64,000 nt of DNA from Kappaphycus alvarezii (GCA_002205965.3 NADL03000506.1:310001-374000); one strand, 5' to 3'. Positions 21,291-33,188 are shown, counted from the stretch's first letter. The notes: a model not told the origin generated them from the letters alone. Numbers and translations: made by a program.

Positions 21291-22230
21291 AATGCCGTGG
21301 GGATTTATTTGTAATTTATTAATGTGGGTAAAGGAAAATTTAGCCGTTCTCAACAGGCCTTCTCAAAAGGGAAAGAAGCAAAGTGACGGTTATTACAGTG
21401 GTACTGTACTCCAGAGATGGATGGATGCATGTACACTGGGCTCAAAAGCACATTTTGAGATAATCTGAGCCATGGCCGGGCGTCTGTCCACATGCAACTC
21501 CACTCAAAATTAAATTAACAAATAGTGAGCAAAACGGCCAGTTTTGTTTTTCACCATTTTCCCTATTTTTTGATAAGCATCCAATTGAACTTAAACTTTA
21601 TTGCTTTGCACTCTACTGTTCTTTACTCTGCGGTAACACCTAAAATTTCTGCCGCTGTGTACTGTTTCACCTTCCATTCACATTTCCAATAATTTTTATT
21701 TGACATCGAGTCGATCAAAGAAACATAAATAAAGTGCAAATACTTGACCTTTGGAGAAATGTGCTAAATATGCGACGTGGGATGGGGTGCGGGAATTAAA
21801 TTTGGGAGATGAGGAGGCTGAACGGCTTCAATCCTACCACCACTTTCAAAAAATAATTGTGTTTTCATCACCTCTATGGGCCCCAAACCGCTATCAAACC
21901 GCTACCAAGAGGCCGTGACGTGACGTATATTTCACAGTGACATTCAGTACAGTACTTCATGCAATTTCCTGATTTGGAACGGATCTCAAGATTGGTTGCA
22001 GCTTTCCGAAGCTCCAAAAATGGCTCCGAATTCCTATTTTTCTTCTTTTAATTTAAATATTCGAAAAATCAATTCATCCAATACAATTGATTTACGCCTA
22101 CTTCCCTGCCTCTAATATCGGAAAATCAAAAAAATCGCAACGGCTCTATTTTACGTATCCTTTTCAAATCTTTCAAAGAATCGATCGTCAAATTCATTTT
22201 TAAAAATTAGTGAAACACTTTATACAGTGT
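21291..22230. other. No gene recognised, AT-rich
   Basis: AT-rich intergenic sequence with isolated TACAGTAC words near 21402 and 21948. Confidence 0.5.
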
Positions 22231-22317
22231 TCAGTACAGTAATATCATCAAACCTGTCATCCATGCAATACATTACTGCACTGTACAGTACAGTACGTAC
22301 TGTGCACAACTGTACAG
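22231..22317. repeat. TACAGTAC/GTACTGTA palindrome cluster
   Basis: TCAGTACAGTAA, then about 45 bases later GCACTGTACAGTACAGTACG and a third ACTGTACAG word. Confidence 0.75.
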
Positions 22318-22477
22318 AAGTATTGTACCCTTCGCCCAGTGCTACTGTACCCAACCGTCCACATGCCATCCATTCCGTACTGTTCCCTGTCAGCTCAAGA
22401 GGAACAACTGTCTCGATATTTTCTGGGCACCGTCCCTGGCTAACCATCTTCCCCCAACTCTCCCGCAGCCTCCTCGC

Positions 22478-23230
22478 CTAGTAAAATCCTCTCAACTCAG
22501 GGTTCAGCAGGATCCGCCGTTCCGAGCTCACTGGAACGATGACCACTGAAACCCCAGTCCCACCTTTCCTTAACACAGAAATGACAACATTCTGTACAGT
22601 ACGTCTTCGCTGACAACATACAGTACTGCTTCGCATCCGACGACTTGCATTCCGCCGCACCCATGCCTCAGCCTTCTTCACTACCCACCCACCAACGCAC
22701 ACCACCTGATCCTTGTCACCCACTGCACCGTCATGCTGCAGCCGCACCTTGACCCCACGGTCTTCCTACAGGGCATACCATTTACCCGCCATCACTATCA
22801 CAGATGGATGGACAAGTTCGGAGACCACGCTACCGATCTCTGACAGCTGAATTGCGGCAAAACTCAATCGCCACAGCTCCACCCGAAACGCACTTACTCT
22901 CCACTTTTTTCCGCACTGCCCGACTAAAATGCACCAACCGATCACATCTTCCATATATTTAAATTACACAAAATTTTCTCCCCTCCGATCCCCCTCGACG
23001 TCCCCGGTACCGGGTTACGGCCAGTAGACACCCTCTGCCGCGGACCCCCGCCAAATCTGCAACCCGCACCAAGCACACTCGGCTAGTCGGGGCGCATCGC
23101 CCCCGGTGATCAAGTCTGCGACCTCTAGTGCAAAGAAGCTCAACGAATCCTCTTTCCACCGCCTCACTGTCCTCAAAATCTTCACTTTTCGGCCCATTCC
23201 CTTTGATTCCCTCAATCCCCAATGGAACAT
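22478..23230 (-). pseudogene. Possible degraded minus-strand gene
   Basis: One minus-strand frame runs from 23230 to 22478 with about three stops. Between them the translation keeps protein-like composition: a CAWCGLQIW cysteine pair, then VELWRLSFAAIQLSEIGSV, and a C-terminal third rich in Val, Arg and Gly. No family is recognised. The single-frame continuity suggests a gene lost by point mutation rather than indels. It could also be chance openness in GC-rich sequence. Confidence 0.25.
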
Positions 23231-23299
23231 GTGGCCTCACTTCAAGAAATGACATTACAGTACTTTCCAAATAATAAATTACTCAAAATTTTTCCTTTG

Positions 23300-24570
23300 A
23301 TTCCCTCGGCTGTGGCGGCCACATCCAATTCCAAAACTCGCCTAGATTGATGATCCCATCCCGACTGTCCGCCTTTGCATCTATCAAAGCCTTCGTTCAA
23401 TCATCTGCTCGTCTGTAACAATGTCTGTCCAGCCCCTCCTCCCATCCGCACTGCGCTGAAATGGCATCATCGATTAAGTCCAAAATGTAAGGTCAGTGTG
23501 GTTTCTGTACGCATGGAACCAGTTGAATACAGAAAATTAGAACTTTGGTTGATATTGCATTAGAGAACCCATGCTGTGGACTATCAATCGTCAGCACTTT
23601 ACATTCGTAAAGTAAAGATATCAGTACGAATATCAGCTATCTGAAGGAGTATACCGGGACACAGCCGCCCACATCTTTCAAATATTAAACAACTCAACCT
23701 TTTTTCCTTCTTTACATTCGCGGCTAAATGTTTTATTCTCACCACTCTCGGCTTCGCAAGGTTGTTCCTTTTTTAATTAGAGGTTGAAAATTTTAACTTC
23801 ACCGGTAATATTTCTAACAGTACACTACTGCACTCGTGACGGCGCCATGCTCTAGTAATACCTGTTGAATTGGATAGTTGACAGTAACCCCTAGGTTCCT
23901 GTCAGCAATCTAACTGAACAGGAAATAGTAGGGCACGGCGTCGCAATAGTAAAGCGTATCCTAACTCATGTATTAATACACATGTATTCATACATGAGCT
24001 AGGTCGCGCGTTACTAGCGCTGCTACATCAACCTGCGACATTGATCCTTCAGACGCGATGTCACTTGAGGAAACGCCCCCACAAATCCACCCGATTTCCC
24101 CGATTGTACTCTCCATCTGGTTGACATGTCACACCTTATGCAACCGGTACCTTGGAATTTGAGTGTTGACAGAAATTTCTGTTCGTTAGCATTCCCATCC
24201 TATGCCCCATCCTCCGCTCTACCATTTAAATGCTTGAACTGCTAGCTTCGCTGGTCAGCATTGATTCTCTGACACACAAATTCGTTCGAATACTGTACCC
24301 CCATCGAAAATTTGAGCAGCAATGTGAAGATAGAGAAAGAAACTTTACTTCATTGAGTATATGATGAACGAATAGATCAATATATGAAACAGTTGTCTGA
24401 AATCCGCTGAAATCCGGGAAATATGACTTGTTCCAATTAATCATGGTTTTGACTTGAAAACAAAGTGTGCAACCTTTTGAAATCAATGTTCCTACGTCAC
24501 GCAAAGCCCTTGACTATAAATCAAAGATAAAATTTTAAATAGTTCAAAATATTAATTCATGCAAGACTTC
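23300..24570. other. No gene recognised, AT-rich
   Basis: Nothing recognised. A weak inverted repeat built on CTCATGTAT and ATACATGAG lies near 23965-23998. Confidence 0.5.
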
Positions 24571-24578
24571 CAAACCGC

Positions 24579-24836
24579 ATGGCGCACGAGATTGCTATCC
24601 AAAAAATTTCCACCCACCTTCTGACGACCGCCTGCCCGTTCCAACATCTCTCAGCCACTCAAACATCACATTTTCTCGATCAAACGCTGGTGTTACTCAT
24701 CTCTCCCCGTTTCCACCGGATGGACTGCGACCCCATTCCCTCCCCGCCGCTGCAGTCAAACACCGACCCAACGCACATTGAAATCGAAAGAAGGATTCCA
24801 CCATTCAAGCATTGCCATTTCAACCAATTCCATTGA
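24579..24836 (+). CDS. Small hypothetical frame
   Basis: An 85-codon ATG frame rich in Pro, His, Thr and Ile, with no motif recognised. Immediately downstream lie a perfect hairpin (24880-24935) and another plus-strand frame (24867-25127) that ends in a plausible globular sequence (LGLQRLKKCGDAWVDIL). The two could be exons of one gene, but there is no splice evidence. Chance is a real alternative. Confidence 0.2.
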   Translation: MAHEIAIQKISTHLLTTACPFQHLSATQTSHFLDQTLVLLISPRFHRMDCDPIPSPPLQSNTDPTHIEIERRIPPFKHCHFNQFH

Positions 24837-24879
24837 GATACGTATTACCCCGCCGCAAGCAATCTGATGTTATCTGCTG

Positions 24880-24935
24880 TGACATGCGAAAGTACAAACC
24901 ATTTGACCCTACATGGTTTGTACTTTCGCATGTCA
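24880..24935. repeat. Perfect hairpin with 23-bp arms and 10-base loop
   Basis: The left arm 24880-24902 begins TGACATGCGAAAG. The right arm 24913-24935 is its exact complement. The loop is TTGACCCTAC. Such length without mismatch suggests a recent origin or selection on the structure. It is flanked by unrelated sequence. Confidence 0.9.
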
Positions 24936-26680
24936 TTCACCCCTGCGCACATTTTGTCGGTCCACAGGAATGGATTATACCAAGATGATTCCACAACGCC
25001 TTTCTTCTCGGAGTTGGGTTTGCAACGTTTGAAAAAATGTGGGGACGCATGGGTGGACATCCTTAGCAACAGACCCGATGCACGGTGGATTGGAGTTAAT
25101 GCCTGGAGCGTGATGGTGCAATCATGATCAAAGTTGAAGTTTTGATATCCAGGGACTGAGGGGTTGCAGTGCTCTATCGTAGCTGAGATTCTACTTTCAC
25201 ACCATCTCAATGCCTTTAATAAGCATGATACGGTAGATACAGTAGATACATAGGTTTTCGTGGTAAGCCAGCGCCAACTGAAGCGCTGGAATGGTATCGA
25301 GAGAAACGATTGGAACTAACGGCTGCGGTTTTTACAAGGCCATGATATGTATATATTCAGCACATCAGATGGCTGAGGAGGCGTATCTTACCCCATGTCA
25401 GATCACAAGCGTTGCAGTCATTTGGAGCTACTCGTGGAAAGTGTAAAAAGCCTAGTGTGTGGTTTGATGCCTTGAGATTATGTTTTGGTTTTGGCGGGAT
25501 TTCTCATTTGAATTGAATATTTGGAATATTTTCCCGCCGATTGCAAGGGTCACGATTTTAATCATTATTGTTCTGATAAAAATGGCAATTTCATTTGTTT
25601 TTGATAATGGTCACGTCATTGTTCAGTTGGCTTTATCAAAAAACCGCTTGGGAGTTGGGAAAGGGTGGACATGCCGATAATATCCATTTCTATGTCACAT
25701 AAGGTGGTGGAACGCCCGTATGCGCCATTGGCAGGCTTTTTATTAATACAGTTTACAATCTATTATTATATCTTTTATAAAACATCAAGTAATAGTAATT
25801 ACATTATTACAGCGAAAACAAATGAATTGTACCTACGTCCGTACATAAGTATAATGTTGCAATGTACGGATGTAGGTTTTTTAAAATTTTCTCAAGCTTG
25901 TAGATTGCACTCAGGACATGTGGAGCTGGTGGTGTTCTGTCATAAATTGAATAATCTATTTGTATGATACTGTACATAAATTGTACTTTTCCCACATCAA
26001 CAAAGCTCTTTCCTTTTGATGACAGATTCTTGTTGATTCAAAACTGTCCAATCCGATCTCATTGCATCGACTGCGGAACATGGCCTGCAAGACAAAAAAA
26101 AAATTTGTACGCAAAGCAGTTGACATCTTGACCCCGGAAGACTCTGTTGTGGAAATTGCTGTAATGTACCGTACAGAACTGAATTGTACTCTACCGCACA
26201 ATTTATTACAATAGTGCACTCGCAGCAAGCTTTATTGTTGTTGCCATGAACTGATCTTTTCCACTCTTCACGTGCTTAACTTAATTTGCTAAACGAATAA
26301 TTCAAAATCCTCATAGGCAGTGCAAGTGGGCAGTAAATTATGACTATGACACTGAATACCTGGCCCAATACAAGGCTATTGCAATAATACACTACGGATC
26401 AAGCATTTCGCGAAATGTCATGCGAAGAAGAGAGACCTTTCAGGTTATTTTTGGTTTATAAAGCACAGGCAAAGACCGCAACAGGGTGGGAGGTGAAGTA
26501 GAGTACCCCTCGCAATAGGGGAAAGGTTTGGCCTGTCTTAATATTTGAAAGACATGATCAGCGTTTTCCAGTGCTACATGAACCAGTCAGGGATTGGCAG
26601 ACGGGAAGTACTGTAGTGCAGTACGCACAATATTCCTTCGAGCGCTGGTTCGAACCCAGCCAGGAGGGAGGCAAGCTGCG
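24936..26680. other. No gene recognised, AT-rich
   Basis: AT-rich. It contains the hairpin at 25831-25877 and a TACTGTAGTGCAGTAC word at about 26612. 26690-26650 is the end of the retrotransposon fragment that follows. Confidence 0.5.
25831..25877. repeat. Hairpin with 16-bp arms followed by a T-run
   Basis: The arms are ACCTACGTCCGTACAT (25831-25846) and ATGTACGGATGTAGGT (25862-25877), with one G/T-type mismatch and a 15-base loop. Six T residues overlap and follow the right arm. It looks terminator-like but sits in a eukaryotic context with no gene upstream. Confidence 0.6.
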
Positions 26681-27791
26681 TTAGGCGTCACAGCAGCCGC
26701 AGCATGCCTTTGCATCAATACCCCCCGCACCTTTCCATAACTTTCCATAACCTTCCATACCCTTCACGGCTACGCCCCCTGCGATCTCAGTTATCACCGC
26801 ATAAGCATCGGGGTGCCAGCCTCCCAAGGTGCAAATTGTCACAAGGACGAGCCTACTTCGGCCAGAATTCGCCATGAATGCTTGCTGCCTTCTGTGCGTC
26901 GCGGCCCGAGCTGCGTTCAAAGCGGCCAGCGGGTTAAACGCTCTCACCCTACCATGTAACGATGCAGGAGCGTTGGCAAAGGTGACATCAAAACAGTCAC
27001 TTCCGTCGCGGCTTCCCATCGCTCGTATGTCCGGCTTTGAACAGAGAAGTCCCTCGCGAGGCTCAACAATGGAGTGGCGAGGGGCTTTGGCCTAGTCCCC
27101 AATGAGGACGTTCACATGGCGATCGTGGCACTGGGTCCTTCGAGCGCCGTGCAAGCAATGCAGGGAGTGGTCGCGGTACACACCCAATGTTTCTGGGCAA
27201 TGAAGTCGCGGCCATGGCGTGGTGGGAGCGAATAGCGGGACTTGGCAGTAATACTTGAGGCACTGCCAGAGTTCGCGTGCTTCCATATGTGTTTGGAGTC
27301 CGGGGCATGGAGTGCAGTACACCCATTCCTTAGAAATCGGAAGCCCCGTCGACGCTCGAAACGCTTGTCGTCTGGTGTCTCTGGGGGAATTGCATATTGT
27401 ACTGCCACGTGGTTAAAATCGGTCAGGCTTTTTCGCGATGATATGTAGGGGAGCAAACAATTCTGAACGGGATTACTGTAGACGGTAAGCAGGCCGAAGA
27501 CCGTTTTTGGAGAGCGTCCACAGCGGCAGCGTACTATTCTAGACCCTTGATTGGCGACGGCAGGAAGTTTTTGCACAGTTTGCCCGTCGCCGAGCTGGAT
27601 GCAAGGAAGGCTGCGGGGGCGATAGTTTTCGCGGAGGTAATGCCTATTCCCAGGGGTGTCGTTTTGGCACCCTTGACTTTTACCGCCACCTGCAGCTCTT
27701 TGAAGACCTTTGAGTCTGATGGTGCACCCTGATATCTTGTGGCACAGCAGCAGCCGTGGCACAATTTGTGAAACGATCGAATCGATTCCAT
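26681..27791 (-). pseudogene. Non-LTR retrotransposon, RT thumb to endonuclease C-terminus (broken)
   Basis: Read on minus. 27791-27534 contains GIGITSAKTIAPAAFLAS, the (G)G.G(I/L)...A..AFLAS region that follows the RT domain in this superfamily. 27322-27092 contains HCPETLGVYRDHSLHCLHG and a CHDRH word, a degraded zinc motif of the C....D..GDHA..C..G...RHN kind. 27019-26681 contains CFDVTFANAP (the D-V-T endonuclease-like motif) and TLGGWHPDAYAVITEIAGGVA, the conserved C-terminal tail. The segments lie in different phases with stops. The enzyme would reverse-transcribe and insert its own RNA using a restriction-like endonuclease. This copy lacks the RT core. Confidence 0.65.
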
Positions 27792-28208
27792 CTACTGCCG
27801 ACCAACCCTCGGTCGACCGTGGAACATTGCGTCTCGGGGCGCGGGGTGAAAAAATCCCCTCGCTATGTGAAGCAACAAATTCTTCCGCTACCGAAAAATT
27901 ACGGCGTCACCCATCGAAATCACGACTTTACTGATTTGTTCCGCACGCTCTACGCACTTTTGCAAGCGATTCCAACGAAGCGCGGCAGCCAAAGCAAGGG
28001 AAACTGCATCCACGGCATGGACACAATTCTGTATTGGAGCAGAGCGTTACCAACGGCAGGAAGGGTCAAGAAAATTTTAACTCAGTGCACTAAATTTTGA
28101 TTTCCCCGGCTTGTACACGATCATCAGGAAATGCCTCTTTAGGGAACAACCTGCCGTCCTAAAGAACTAGCCCAGCGGAACTGTTACCAGTTAGATTTTC
28201 ACGTACTG
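27792..28208. other. Uncertain; probably the upstream part of the same retrotransposon fragment
   Basis: No independent gene is supported. The minus-strand reading has ALAAALRWNRLQKCVERAEQ, which could extend the neighbouring element, but no diagnostic motif is present. Confidence 0.3.
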
Positions 28209-28238
28209 TAAATACTGTCAGAATTCTGACAGTATTTA
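28209..28238. repeat. Perfect 30-bp palindrome centred on GAATTC
   Basis: Self-complementary without a spacer. The left half is TAAATACTGTCAGAA. There is a related ACGTACTGTAAATACTG word just upstream. Confidence 0.9.
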
Positions 28239-28311
28239 TACTGCTGGCCAGGAATAAAAAAAATTATTTCATGACATGCACTTAATAAATGAAAAAATTC
28301 TATTACACAAT

Positions 28312-28422
28312 TTAATTCCCCCCCCCCAGGCCCAAACCGGAATTATTACCGCATAAATAATTCCAGTTTAGGCATTATCACCTCATAAATAATTCCGGTC
28401 CGGTTTGGGCCTGGGGGGAATG
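28312..28422. repeat. Foldback (MITE-like) repeat, copy 1
   Basis: The arms start with a C-run followed by AGGCCCAAACCGGAATTATT and return as its complement with a G-run. The middle contains two further AATAATTCC words. The same arms recur at 28707-28741 and 29941-30105. Confidence 0.75.
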
Positions 28423-28617
28423 AAGCCATAATCATAATTATGACTGCCATGTCCTCAATTCGAGAAAAAAAATAAATCCTCCAGACATGATTATCATTAC
28501 TGGTGGCCAGGAATAAAAATTTATTCCGTGATATTCACTTATTAAGAACCGACCATATCTTCCAAATATTAAATCACCCCACATTTTCCCCCTTGCTAAG
28601 TGAAAAAATTCTATTAT

Positions 28618-28850
28618 TTAGTTCTTAACTTAATAGTCGGTCAGTGAGTGTACACTCCAGAAACATCATGAGTAAAGTTTATTATTATTATTATTATTAC
28701 CAGGCAATTTAATTCCCCCCAAGACCCAAACCGGAATTATGACCTCATAAATAAATTATGGAGTCATAGTCATAATTTAGACAAATCGTTTACTCATGAT
28801 GTTTCTTGAGTGTACTCTCACTGACCGACTATTGAGTTAAGAACTAACTG
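28618..28850. repeat. Inverted pair of a second repeat, with (ATT)n
   Basis: GTTCTTAACTTAATAGTCGG...GAGTGTACACTCCAGAAACATC at 28618-28670 returns inverted at 28795-28850. An (ATT)n run and half of the C-run foldback lie between. Further copies are at 29651-29732 and 34624-34675. The pair flanks and touches the retrotransposon fragment at 28837. Confidence 0.6.
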
Positions 28851-29559
28851 GATGGTGAACATCGGTCACGTGCAGTGGAGCACGGGAAATGATGGATATA
28901 GCCGCCGAGGACCGCAGAACACAGCTGAGGCGCTGATAGATTCGCGAGCGAATAGTGGCATCAGAGGTGTGATATCTGGTCGCAATCCGCGGAATGAACG
29001 TTTCCAGAAACAGAGCGGTGGCTGCGGACGCCGCTCCAAGGGAGTCAAGAGCGAGCGGATGGAATGTGCAATTCGGCTGGCGTGACGGGTTGTCAGATGG
29101 TGATACAAGGCGCCTGGAGAGCTTACGCTCAAGGTCCTGGACTAAGTTGCGGTAAGCTTGCGTGGCGGCGCCTGCGGCGGCTTGCGTTGCTTTCGTGACA
29201 GAGGCCTGTTTGAACGGCGAGACAATAGTAACGTCACAGGCAATTGGCCTGTCCTTGGGGCCGATGGCAGGGGCTGGGGGTTGCGAGAGGAGGTCAGCAG
29301 GCCTAAAATTAGTTCCAAGAATTAACAGAGGGACTTCGAACATGTAGTCCAAACCCGCAGCGCGGAAGACATGATATGCGAGGGCGTTACGGATGGAGTT
29401 ATGCCGGTGTAGGCGGCCAAACCCCGAGGGGCAGAGGTCAGCCGCATGGTCTCCATACTGACCTAACGTCTGCTGGCAATGATGACACTTCGCCGGGATC
29501 GAGTCCGTGTATACTGGAAGTATCCCGCCGACTGCCATGTGATTAATTCCAGCGAACAA
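28837..29559 (-). pseudogene. Non-LTR retrotransposon endonuclease domain, longest continuous copy
   Basis: 240 uninterrupted codons, truncated at the N-terminus (no ATG; it begins after a repeat). Cys25 and Cys28, GDHAADLC (36-43) and RHN (52-54) form the zinc motif. FRPADLL (85-91), CDVTIVSP (108-115) and FHPLALDSLGA (167-177) match the RPAD, D-V-T and PL..(D/E)SLG words of the restriction-like endonuclease region found at the C-terminus of some non-LTR elements. The C-terminus has RIATRY...TIRSRIYQRLSC.L..SAA, then PLHVTDVHHPVSS. There is no internal stop or frameshift, which is unusual in this zone. It is flanked by foldback repeats. I infer a 5'-truncated insertion captured within a foldback. 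Confidence 0.7.
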
Positions 29560-29802
29560 ATAATTCCACAGACATGATTATCATTAGTGGTGGCCAGGAA
29601 TAAAAAAAATCTATATCATGATATGCACTTAATAAATGAAAAAATTCTATTGGTTCTTAACAAACAAACATACGCTTTTATTAACTGGTCACTAAACTTA
29701 ATAGTCGGTCAGTGAGTGTACACTCCAGAAACAGGCTGGCCTCCAGAAGCTGGCCTCACACAACAGCCCTGGTAGGTATTACCCCATGACTCGGCCTCAT
29801 TT

Positions 29803-29896
29803 CCAGACTCTCCATTACACAGACCTGTCCCACTTAGCCTTCGGAAAATAGCCATCCTGAATCCGTAATCAGTAAAGCACCCCAATTTCCCCCCCT
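29803..29896 (+). repeat. Dispersed repeat R, copy 3
   Basis: An uninterrupted copy with CTTAGCCTTCGG at the position corresponding to the piggyBac-like insertion site. Confidence 0.75.
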
Positions 29897-29940
29897 CCAG
29901 CATCATCATGAGTAAAGTTTATTATTATTATTATTACCAA

Positions 29941-30105
29941 GCAATTTAATTCCCCCCCCAGACCCAAAACCGGAATTATTGAATATGACTTCATAATTTA
30001 TTTCGCAGGTAATAATTCCGGTTTGGGAATTATTATGATTATGACTTCATAATTTACTTATGAGGTAATAATTCCGGTTTGGGTCTGGGGGGGAATTAAA
30101 TTGCC
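29941..30105. repeat. Foldback (MITE-like) repeat, copy 2
   Basis: The left arm is GCAATTTAATTC, a C-run and AGACCCAAAACCGG. The right arm returns as CCGGTTTGGGTCTGG, a G-run and AATTAAATTGCC. A nested AATAATTCCGGTTTGGGA word sits in the middle. (ATT)n and (AAT)n runs flank both sides. Confidence 0.75.
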
Positions 30106-30850
30106 AGGATATAATAGTAATAATAATAAACTTTACTCTTGCCTACCAGCTACTTTCTAGCTGGTACACACGCTCAAGCACTTGCAATAGTCCCGCCAAT
30201 GGTTTGATTACAAATACAGAGGACTCCCAACCTTTCCATTACTCGCAGTAAACCAAAACCAATTGAGTAAACCAATTTTCCTACCCCCTTCCCCTCGCCG
30301 CCCACGCACGGGTGTGCCACGCTTCTCCCCGCGTCGCCGTCCCGGGCGGCCCTTCTCCTGGATCGGCGCCGCCCCCTTTCCGTTTCACGCCGTTCCCCAA
30401 CTCTGACCACACTTGTCCGACCTTTACATTTTCTCACTTCTTCTCCCTCAATTTCAGCGAATTTTTTGGATATCCACATCTCCTCCTGGACAAGCTCTAC
30501 TCAGCATCTCCGTAACCCTCCGCTACTGCACAACTTCCGCGATCAGTGACGCGCCCTGGTCTTCCTCGTCACCGAACCGCACTTCTCAAGGTCTGAACTC
30601 CGTTGGCAAGTTCAATATTTCAAACGGTCACTTTTTCCTAGTCCTGCATTGCTGGTCATTCATTAGCGCCACGTGGCCACCTGGTATCAAGAGGCCTTGG
30701 TGACATTTACAGTATCGGAAAGGGAGGTCTGAAGTGCATACCGACCGTACAGGACAGGAAGTCCCGAGGATTGGCATACAGTACAGTATTGTAGTAACTC
30801 CAATCGCTTAGTAGGGTGCACTGCTTTTAGGGCCTCAGGGAAGGGAAAAT
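30106..30850. other. No gene recognised
   Basis: Includes an (AAT)n run, a GC-rich block at 30285-30400 and a TACAGTACAGTATTG word at 30780. It is probably the untranslated 5' region of the retrotransposon that follows. Confidence 0.4.
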
Positions 30851-32004
30851 TTGTTACCAAGAATGCCCTCTGCCAGTACAAGTGCAGACGCAGTGGCCCG
30901 TCACAAACCAGGTGATCCCGAACATGGCTATGCCCCAAACCACTTCGTCCGGCGTCGAGCGCCCCCTACAGCGCCCTCACCACTGTCCCTTGGGTTGTGC
31001 ATCCATCACGGCGACTACCGTGCATGGGTTGGTTTCACATCTCCGCCAAATGCACAAACCCGGCAAGAGCTCCACCAGTAACCACCCCAAGCGCACGCAG
31101 GTTCCAAGCCTGCAGGCCTGCTTATCTTCTTATGGATACTGGTACTGTTATGCCACAAACGTACATGAGCTCAACGGTTGGGCGTAAGCTTCAAAATGGC
31201 CTTCATTCCTACACATATCGGCCATGCCCGGAGTGCGGCGACAGGTTCTCAACCCCTCCTCGGTACACTCCGCTCTTACCCACGCAGCTTCGCTCCACTC
31301 CTCGAGCACCATCTGCATCTCGTGTACCGAACGAGGTTACACCCCCTGAGGCAGCTTCAGCCTCAACCAATCCACCCGAACCACAGCCCATCCGGATGCC
31401 ACTCCTCCTCCGCCTTTGCCACCACCGCTCCCTCCTTGAACGGCCCGAGGAGACAGCCGCTTCCCCCCTTGCACACAATCTGCACTACTCACGTCCCGCT
31501 AGCGCAACACATACCGCGACGTGAACGTCAGCGGATTTCAAGGGAGCTAGCTCTTGTCCTTGAAGAATGCGCGGACGCACCACATGGTTCTCCTCAAGCT
31601 GTGGAGGCATTCACCAAGTTGTTCCTATTCCCGTCCGCGATCCTTGCCAATCCCAAGCCCTCCACCCTCTCAACCCTCGTTCCGGGCACAGCATCAAATT
31701 CCCGTATTTTTGCTGAACGCATTCAACTTTGGCGTGATGGACAGTACGAAACTTTGATGCGAAGGGCAAACGCCTTGGCAACCGCCCGTTGCATAAGGCA
31801 ACGAAGAGGAACAAGCGGGATCAACAAACGGCGCGCCCTGAGGCTTGCAAAGGAGGGCGCTTACGGCAAGGCAGCGCGAGCGCTGGGATCTTCGGGGATC
31901 GCATGCCCCTCCGCAGAGGTGGTTTCCATTCTTCGGGAGAAACACCCACAGCGCTCTCCGACTACGGAGTCGTACCAACCCGCTTCCCCTGACTCGTTGC
32001 CGGC

Positions 32005-32770
32005 TTGCCCCCACTTCACTCCAGAACTTGTTCTCCGTTGCGTTCGGGCTTTCCAAGGGGTAGCGCCGCAGGGGGATCCGGACTCCGCCCAAACCACCTC
32101 GTTGAGCTTTTACAGGTCCCACCAGTTGTCAATGGTGGACGAAGCTTGCTAGCTGCTCTAACTAGTGTGGTCAACTTGCTAGCCAACGGGAAGGCCCCTG
32201 CGGCTATATCGGCATGGATCGCAGGTGCGCCGCTACGGCACTCCTAAAACCAGACGGGGAATCAGCCGATCGCCGTGGGCGAGACCTCCGTCGCTTGGTG
32301 GGAAGATGTTTGCTGACTCGCATTTCCGAGAAGGCTTCCGAATACTTCAGCCACTACAGTTGGGAGTAGCAACGTCAGGAGGATCTGAGGCAGTTGTCCA
32401 CGCTGTACGGCGACTTTATGAGGAGCATGGCGAATCGGCAGAGTATGCACTGTTAACCGTTGACCTTCAAAACGCATTCAACCTGGTCAGCCGAAGTGCG
32501 TTTTTGAAGGAGGTCGAGCAGAGGTTCCCAGAGCTCTTACCTTGGGTCAATTACACGTACGCGGTAAACCCGGGTCATCTGTGGTGTGGGGATGATATGC
32601 TCCGGAGCGTGGTAGGCGTGCAGCAAGGGGATCCTCTGGGTCCACTTTTATTCTCCCTTGTGCTGCAAAAAGTGACGCGGGAACTGAAAACCCGCCTGGA
32701 AAATGTGGCGACACCACAGGCAGGCCTTCTCTACTCCTTCAGCTATGGTACTTGGACGATGGGTATATAG
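32005..32770 (+). pseudogene. Reverse transcriptase core, frameshifted before the catalytic YLDD
   Basis: Two overlapping frames. 32005-32247 carries GSAAGGSGLRPNHL and LANGKAPAAI, the RT entry region. 32225-32770 carries GVATSGGSEAVVHAVRR, LLTVDLQNAFN (first catalytic Asp) and GVQQGDPLGPLLFSLV. A one-base deletion in GTGGCGACACC, relative to the inverted copy downstream (GTGGCTGACACC), shifts the frame, so the YLDD box is lost here. The next frame begins at 32858 and resumes the thumb region. Confidence in the RT assignment is high. Confidence 0.85.
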
Positions 32771-33103
32771 TGGGCACCCATGAAGCCATTCGAGGGCACT
32801 ACAATTCCTCTCTTCCGCGGAGGTGCGTGCTTTGGGTTTGCACCTCCGCATGGATAAGTGTGCCGTCTGGTGGCCAACCGCTCCCCCCCGTCTGTTCAGC
32901 AGTCCTTCCCAGCCGACCTTCGCCAGGACTATAGTGAAGGGACAAAAGTGCTTCGCGCCCCAATCGGATCGGACCTATTCGTGGAGCGCGAGTTCTCAAA
33001 GCATGTCGCTTCACTGAAGCCTCTCCTCAGCGCTTTGTTAACCCTGGAGGACACTCAAGTAGCTCTCCATCTACTACGGACCTGCTTCGGCGTATGTCGC
33101 ATT
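32374..33103 (+). repeat. Left arm of a 0.73-kb inverted duplication
   Basis: Nearly identical, in reverse orientation, to 33875-34608. It differs by a few single-base indels, notably near 32713, 32793 and a C-run near 32885. The spacer between arms is about 770 bases. Confidence 0.9.
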
Positions 33104-33188
33104 AACTACCTCCTACGTGTAGTTCCCCCTCATTCCACTGCTAAAGGGGCGCGGAATTCGATTCCGCTGTTGAAGCTACACTGCGGGG

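Noticed and set aside
20539-21291. A 250-codon minus-strand frame overlapping the cyclin start
   Set aside because: It is Ser/Pro/His-rich from pyrimidine-rich DNA, overlaps the cyclin coding region in another phase, and has no domain. It is best read as leader composition.
25831-25877. Hairpin plus T-run considered as a bacterial-type terminator
   Set aside because: No gene ends upstream and the sequence is eukaryotic. It is kept only as a hairpin.
26642-26659. A perfect tRNA T-arm-like sequence (GCTGG, TTCGAAC, CCAGC)
   Set aside because: No matching acceptor stem, D-arm or A-box lies at the right distance upstream, and the sequence is at the 3' end of a retrotransposon fragment. It is probably chance or a SINE scrap.
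27112-27762. A 216-codon minus-strand frame
   Set aside because: The diagnostic retrotransposon words lie in other phases of the same strand, so this is a shadow frame.
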